The notes beneath the pieces were generated by a model that ran no database searches, had not been told where the DNA came from, and was given only the letters and a program-made list of their open reading frames with translations. A stretch of 64,000 nt of DNA from the NCBI GenBank assembly GCA_013396525.1, contig VWYX01000359.1, positions 494,858 through 558,857 of the forward strand, given 5' to 3'. How positions within the stretch are numbered: position 1 is the stretch's first letter; each line of letters begins with the position of its first letter. Positions 61,840-64,000 of this stretch are shown piece after piece. The stretch comes from Chaetorhynchus papuensis. Its lineage: Eukaryota; Chordata; Aves; Passeriformes; Rhipiduridae. A program made the position numbers and the translations under genes.

Positions 61840-62280
61840 GATGTTCAACAAAGCCTTATTTCAAGCTTTCCATCCAAAGGGATTTACTTGATCTTTATCC
61901 AAAATATATTCCCCAGGAATTAATTTAATTTGTGCTGATGTTACATCATCAAACTTAATTTTTTCTTCTCTGTTTTTCCCCACTATGCTAAAACGTGCAT
62001 ATCTTTACATCCTGGTGAGCCTGGGCTTTGCAAGTCTTGCTTTCTTGCAGCGTGTTAATTACATCAACACACATCCAGTGAGCATGACTCTGACGGCTTA
62101 TGATGTGGTAAATCAGCAATAACTCTGTAAAAATGCCAAAATAACTCCAGTGGGTGCAAACCACTCGAAATGAGCTAAGGAGGCTCGAGCAGATGCCTTT
62201 TCTTTTAGGTGCATTCTTTGTCACTTTTAAGAATATTTCAACTCTTATGCAATATTTTTCATCCTCATAGACTACAACAA
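61840..62280. promoter_or_regulatory. Strong candidate conserved non-coding element
   Basis: Continues the style of the 61280-61700 block: GGAATTAATTTAATTTG, CATCAAACTTAATT, GTGTTAATTACATCAAC, AAATCAGCAATAAC and retained CpGs (AAACGTGC, GCAGCGTG, TGACGGC, CACTCGAAATG, GGCTCGAGC). The minus-strand 99-codon frame (61988-62287) has no motif. A MIR fragment begins directly after, at about 62285. Both blocks may be one regulatory unit. Confidence 0.48.
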
Positions 62281-62284
62281 AAAG

Positions 62285-62410
62285 CAAGTGGAATTATTCC
62301 CATTTTGCAGCTGGGGAACCTATAGCACAGACATGAACTGACTTGCAAAAGTCATACAGGAATTCTGTAACGCAGCCACAGTTGGTACTTGGGCCTCAGA
62401 TATACACCTA
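62285..62410 (-). mobile_element. MIR-type SINE fragment
   Basis: GAATTATTCCCATTTTGCAG, then CTGGGGAACC, then CTGACTTGCAAAAGTCATACAGG, then GCAGCCACAGTTGG follow the minus-strand MIR order: TTATCCCCATTTTACAGATGAGGAAAC, AGTGACTTGCCCAAGGTCACACAG, GCAGAGCC. This is the longest and clearest MIR match in the window. It is decayed and non-coding. Confidence 0.68.
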
Positions 62411-63294
62411 GTTCTACGTTTACATCTTTCCAATGCATGTGCTGAGAAAATTGATCACATATACAAATAAATTCTCCCTTAGGGCTATCTGAGCTCCTTC
62501 TGGACATGATCCATAGACATTACTATGAAAATGGGAGGTGTTTTGGAGAAAGATGACACAGCAGGAAACTTTTTTATGCCAAACTGTACAGGTTAGGTAT
62601 CGCCTCCAAGTAATTCAGTGTAATTCTCTAAAATACACTAATTTTAGTGAATATGAGCTACTGATGAAGATGGCCTCAATTGTGGGTTGGGTTTTTTTAG
62701 ATTGGAGTGTTAGCTGGGAACCAGTACAGTGAAGAAAAGAAGAGAGATAAAAATCAATACAAAAGGAGCAGCAAAACAGAGTTTTTGCTCAAGTACTCAA
62801 GAATTTTGAAGTGCTGGCTACGGACAAATGTTGAATCTCTACCAGTATGCTGCTGCAGCAGTCGCTGTCTGTCCTTTGCCTTTTATCAGAAGCTCTTCAC
62901 TCTTAGGGAGAATCTGCATCAAAATGTCTGTGGGACAATGTAGCATGAGGTAATTTTTTCTGTTGTTAAGTTTTAGAAAGCAACAAAAATAATTATTTTT
63001 AAGAAGTTACTACACCACGTATAATTTCTGTGTCATTGCACAAAGGTAGGGAAAAGCTTCCAAGACTTTGCTCATGCCGAATCCCATCAAATGCCAATCC
63101 TTGCTCTTTGGCCTCATGTATTTTCATCGCAACTTACATTCACATAGGAGACAGGATTCCATCTTTTAGCTCCAGTGAAATTTTGATTGTTTTGTATTGA
63201 TTATCTTGTTGGAGGCTTGTAGTAAAATAGGTTGAATTCTTTCTGGGTGTGTTTTTCTTGGTACTAGCAAGTTAAATGTTATTGCACATAGGAA
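62411..63294. other. Non-coding sequence
   Basis: No supported gene. Frames of 64 and 78 codons at 62538-62943 have no recognised motif. No transposon was recognised. Confidence 0.5.
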
Positions 63295-63345
63295 TATGGG
63301 AAGTAAGTATTATTATCCCGTCTTTATGAACATAAAAACTGAGGG
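63295..63345 (-). mobile_element. MIR-type SINE fragment
   Basis: AAGTATTATTATCCCGTC followed by TTATGAACATAAAAACTGAGG matches minus-strand MIR TATTATTATCCCATTTTACAGATGAGGAAACTGAGG well. The downstream core (GTGACTTGCCCAAGGTCAC) is absent here, but a similar word occurs at about 63593. Confidence 0.55.
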
Positions 63346-63582
63346 CTGATTTACAGATAGAAATGTATTATTTAAACTGACAGAGTTAATTAAACCATTT
63401 TAGTAAAACTAATACAAAAATCTCTTCAGAATCTTATTATGGTTTGGAAGAGGTTACATTGTCATAAAAATCACTTGAAAAATAATATACTAACATCCAT
63501 GTGGTGCGTTATACCACGCTGATCAAATTATTTTTAAAGTAGAGATGACACCATTTCTTGGTGTAAACAAAAGTTGTAAATC
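63346..63582. other. Non-coding spacer between MIR-like pieces
   Basis: AT-rich sequence with two short hairpin words, GTGGT...ACCAC near 63500 and ACACCA...TGGTGT near 63548-63564. It may be an insertion within one MIR or plain sequence between two. Confidence 0.4.
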
Positions 63583-63655
63583 ATGATAGGTTCAGTGATT
63601 TGATCTAAGGCCACAGAGCAGCAGACTTGTATCCAAGACCTGTATTCACAAGGTT
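63583..63655 (-). mobile_element. Possible MIR SINE fragment
   Basis: TCAGTGATTTGATCTAAGGCCACAGAGCAG followed by TATCCAAGACCTGTATTCAC resembles the minus-strand MIR part TAAGTGACTTGCCCAAGGTCACACAGC ... GATTCGAACCCAGGTCTC. It continues where the fragment at 63295-63345 stops. Confidence 0.45.
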
Positions 63656-64000
63656 TGTTAATATGATATTTTTCTACCTTATGGAGCAGTTTATGAATAG
63701 ATCCATTGTATTACCCTGGAACTTCTCTCTTTCCATTTCTATAAAACAATTATTATGACCATCTCTTAGTAATGTAACTACTTAATTTAGGAGGATTATA
63801 AACATAGATTAAAAGAAATTTGAAGTATTCCTAACTTGTTGACAATAAACATTAGCTTTACTTTAAACAGAGTTTATCAAAGAATCTGAACTTTAGCTAT
63901 AAAATTCAGAGGGACAGTTTTGCAAATGGGTGGGTTGATATAATTTTAAGTAGATTGAATTCTGGATGTTCTTTGAGCTGCAAAACACCTTTGAAGAACA
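63656..64000. other. Non-coding AT-rich sequence
   Basis: Nothing recognised to the window end. Confidence 0.5.

Noticed and set aside
1..64000. CRISPR array, bacterial operon, phage or plasmid features
   Set aside because: No regularly spaced repeats, Shine-Dalgarno-linked gene runs or phage-like genes were seen; the CR1 and LTR point to a vertebrate genome.

Overview
The window looks like non-coding DNA from a bird nuclear chromosome. It is AT-rich and has no bacterial gene structure: no closely packed long reading frames, no operons, no rRNA or tRNA genes and no CRISPR array. The best taxonomic evidence is a 5'-truncated CR1 LINE (34955-35425) that ends in the typical 8-bp ATTCTATG tail repeat. 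Supporting evidence is a solo LTR of avian type (13946-14383) and several decayed MIR-type SINE fragments of the kind kept in slowly evolving sauropsid genomes. Avian is likely; I cannot name the species.

I do not support any protein-coding gene. Open frames are short and scattered evenly over both strands. None gave a protein family I recognise, and none sits in a visible exon/intron arrangement. The longest (51870-52421, minus strand, 183 codons) is recorded as a curiosity, not a gene. The window could be intergenic (a gene desert) or the inside of a very large intron; the sequence alone does not decide this. Short exons cannot be excluded without transcript data.

Layout: 1-7.2 kb is unique AT-rich DNA with a pyrimidine-rich patch at about 1.1-1.7 kb. 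A candidate conserved non-coding element (CNE) lies at about 7.2-7.57 kb. Next come plain sequence, the solo LTR at 13.9-14.4 kb and a CNE candidate at 18.4-18.9 kb. The 25-30 kb stretch holds ancient repeats: two palindromic MITE-like relics, a MIR and a hairpin-forming element at 29.5 kb. The CR1 lies at 35.0-35.4 kb, followed by homeodomain-site-rich, CNE-like DNA (35.6-36.05 and 39.4-39.8 kb). A GC-rich patch with a G-quadruplex motif is at 46.0-46.6 kb, a GC-rich hairpin at 49.27 kb, an inverted pair of POU octamers at 54.4 kb and a CNE-like block at 55.6 kb. The strongest CNE cluster is at 61.28-62.28 kb, abutted by a MIR; two more MIR-like pieces lie near 63.3-63.65 kb.

If the CNE candidates are real, the likeliest reading is a regulatory landscape around a developmental transcription-factor gene outside the window. 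CNE calls rest on sequence style (homeodomain, POU and TALE-type sites, retained CpGs, lack of simple repeats) and need genome alignment to confirm. I found no evidence of a new enzymatic, defence or mobile system.
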